From Bettongia penicillata ogilbyi (Eukaryota; Chordata; Mammalia; Diprotodontia; Potoroidae), in contig JAJHZJ010000575.1 of assembly GCA_023548195.1 (NCBI GenBank), positions 2,418,671 through 2,482,670 on the forward strand: a stretch of 64,000 bases of DNA. The letters are read 5' to 3'. Position numbers and translations under genes: made by a program. Shown in pieces: positions 63,205 through 64,000 of this stretch (position 1 is its first letter; the number at the start of each line of letters is the position of its first letter). The notes under the pieces were generated by a model. The model was not told the DNA's origin. It saw nothing but the letters and a program-made list of their open reading frames with translations, and searched no databases.

Positions 63205-64000
63205 AAGTAGAAACTAAGGAAATGTAAGCAATAAATGATAGTCTCAGAGGAAGAAAGGGGGAGGGGGAGCCCACAGTAAGAGCCAAGAATTGGGGAGGGG
63301 GGAGCTTTTCTTCAGCTCTTTTCACTTTGTCTTACCTTCCAAGCCTGAAGGAGATAGCACGTAGAAACTCGGACAATTCTCTCACTGGCTGCAATTCCAT
63401 CCAATGTGTAGTTCAGCAAGCTGAGGCTGTAAAGTCTTTTAAAATATAAAACTTACCTTGAATGCACCATCCAAAGTCAATGCGGTCCTGGGAAGAGAAC
63501 AGTTGGCAGGTAGGGTTCACATTCCAGATCCCCGAGGTACTGGGCCCAGAGATAATCCATGCATTTCGTTTCCCTGGTTTCTCATTGAGAACCCGACATC
63601 ACGGGCCTGCCCTGTAATGCTGAATGATCTAGTGGGAGTGGAGAGAGAACTTCACACAAAATAAAGCCTGTAAGTTAGTGGAGGGAGGACTCTTTCACCC
63701 AGTCTCAGGACTGACCAGGGGGATTAGTTAGATCAGAAGGCCTTTACTGCCCAGGGGGAAGATTCCCATACAATGGTCAGTTACTGGATCACCCAGCAGG
63801 CCAGACAACCCTGGAAAACCTGGAGTGGAGTGGGAAGGAAGGAGACGGGGAAAGGGGATGACGTAGGGGCCTCCCAGATTGGGAAGAATTTGGGGAAGCA
63901 TCGGCATTCTTTGAAGGGCCCGTTCATATCTGGGGAGATCTCTCTTTCTAGCTATGAGGTCTTGGCCTCAGGTTTAGGATGCAAATGACAGTCTCAGCAT
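63205..64000. other. Unique-sequence right edge with higher CpG
   Basis: No repeats recognised. CpG is more frequent than in most of the window (for example AACCCGACATCACGGGCC, GGAGACGGGG, GATGACGTAGG), and it contains the exon-like signal at 63457-63487. It may approach a gene or a regulatory region beyond the window. Confidence 0.35.
63457..63487 (-). other. Candidate 31-nt exon flanked by strong splice-site consensus
   Basis: On the minus strand the segment is preceded by CTGTTCTCTTCCCAG, a polypyrimidine tract with a 3' splice site, and followed by GTAAGTTTT after a terminal AAG, a full-consensus 5' splice site. All three frames: DRIDFGWCIQ, TALTLDGAFK, and one with a stop. It is not in a recognised repeat. 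It could be a short exon of a gene extending beyond the window, or a chance match. Confidence 0.3.

Noticed and set aside
1..64000. Apparent plus-strand bias of L2 3' ends
   Set aside because: Many minus-strand L2 ends appear once the reversed tail (AAGCATTTATTAAGCACCTA) is recognised, so the bias is an artefact of reading direction.
1..64000. tRNA, rRNA or small nuclear RNA genes
   Set aside because: The only tRNA-like boxes (GAGTTCAAATC type) lie inside SINE heads. No complete cloverleaf or known snRNA sequence was recognised.
1..64000. CRISPR arrays, prophage or bacterial-type operons
   Set aside because: No spaced direct repeats and no long coding frames. The sequence is typical mammalian intergenic or intronic DNA.

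Overview
The window reads as gene-poor nuclear DNA of a marsupial (metatherian). The evidence is its repeat content. It has many copies of a marsupial-type CORE-SINE: a tRNA-like head reading GGCAGCTAGGTGGCAC, a CORE domain, and a tail shared with BovB/RTE LINEs. It also has BovB LINE debris, L1 copies with marsupial-type 3' UTRs, and very many old L2 and MIR copies. Background DNA is AT-rich and CpG-poor. I cannot assign a genus. I found no intact host protein-coding gene, no tRNA or rRNA gene, no CRISPR array and no bacterial-type operon.

Layout. 1-6.9 kb: an L1 3' end, MIR/L2 debris and a decayed RTE-clade reverse transcriptase. 7.0-8.05 kb: the 5' half of an L1-type element carrying a broken ORF1. 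8-12 kb: SINEs, L2 and a non-autonomous DNA-transposon relic. 12.3-14.3 kb: a BovB/RTE and L1 3'-end cluster. 16.6-17.4 kb: a 5'-truncated L1 with target-site duplications. 18.8-25.2 kb: CR1/L3 relics, SINEs, L2 and purine tracts. 25.3-25.55 kb: a small CpG-retaining patch. 25.5-28.5 kb: three L1 3' ends, one nested inside a SINE. 29-36.5 kb: SINEs, DNA-transposon relics, L2 and one L1. 36.5-36.9 kb: a fragment resembling a processed pseudogene of a Y-box (cold-shock domain) gene. 37-38.4 kb: a long L2 interrupted by a SINE. 41.5-42 kb: a possible conserved non-coding element. 44.28-47.24 kb: the main feature, described below. 47.4-55 kb: L2, SINE and microsatellite debris and an L1 3' end. 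55.3-56.3 kb: an RTE endonuclease relic. 57-64 kb: L2/MIR debris, an AT-rich repeat-free candidate enhancer, and a possible 31-nt exon near the right end.

The most notable object is a 2.95-kb, nearly intact ORF1-only retrotransposon on the minus strand (44283-47237), flanked by a perfect 16-bp target-site duplication. It has an L1-type 5' end, a CpG-rich 5' UTR, a 368-codon ORF1 broken by a single TAG, about 1 kb of 3' UTR and a poly(A) tail, but no ORF2. That is the layout of a half-L1 (HAL1) element, which would have to borrow the L1 ORF2 machinery in trans. The other elements fit the same picture: L1 supplies trans-acting enzymes, BovB/RTE shares a 3' tail with the SINEs, and L2 plausibly drove the old MIR-like SINEs. 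Element boundaries marked as approximate were read by eye from similarity to other copies and to remembered family structure. They were not computed.
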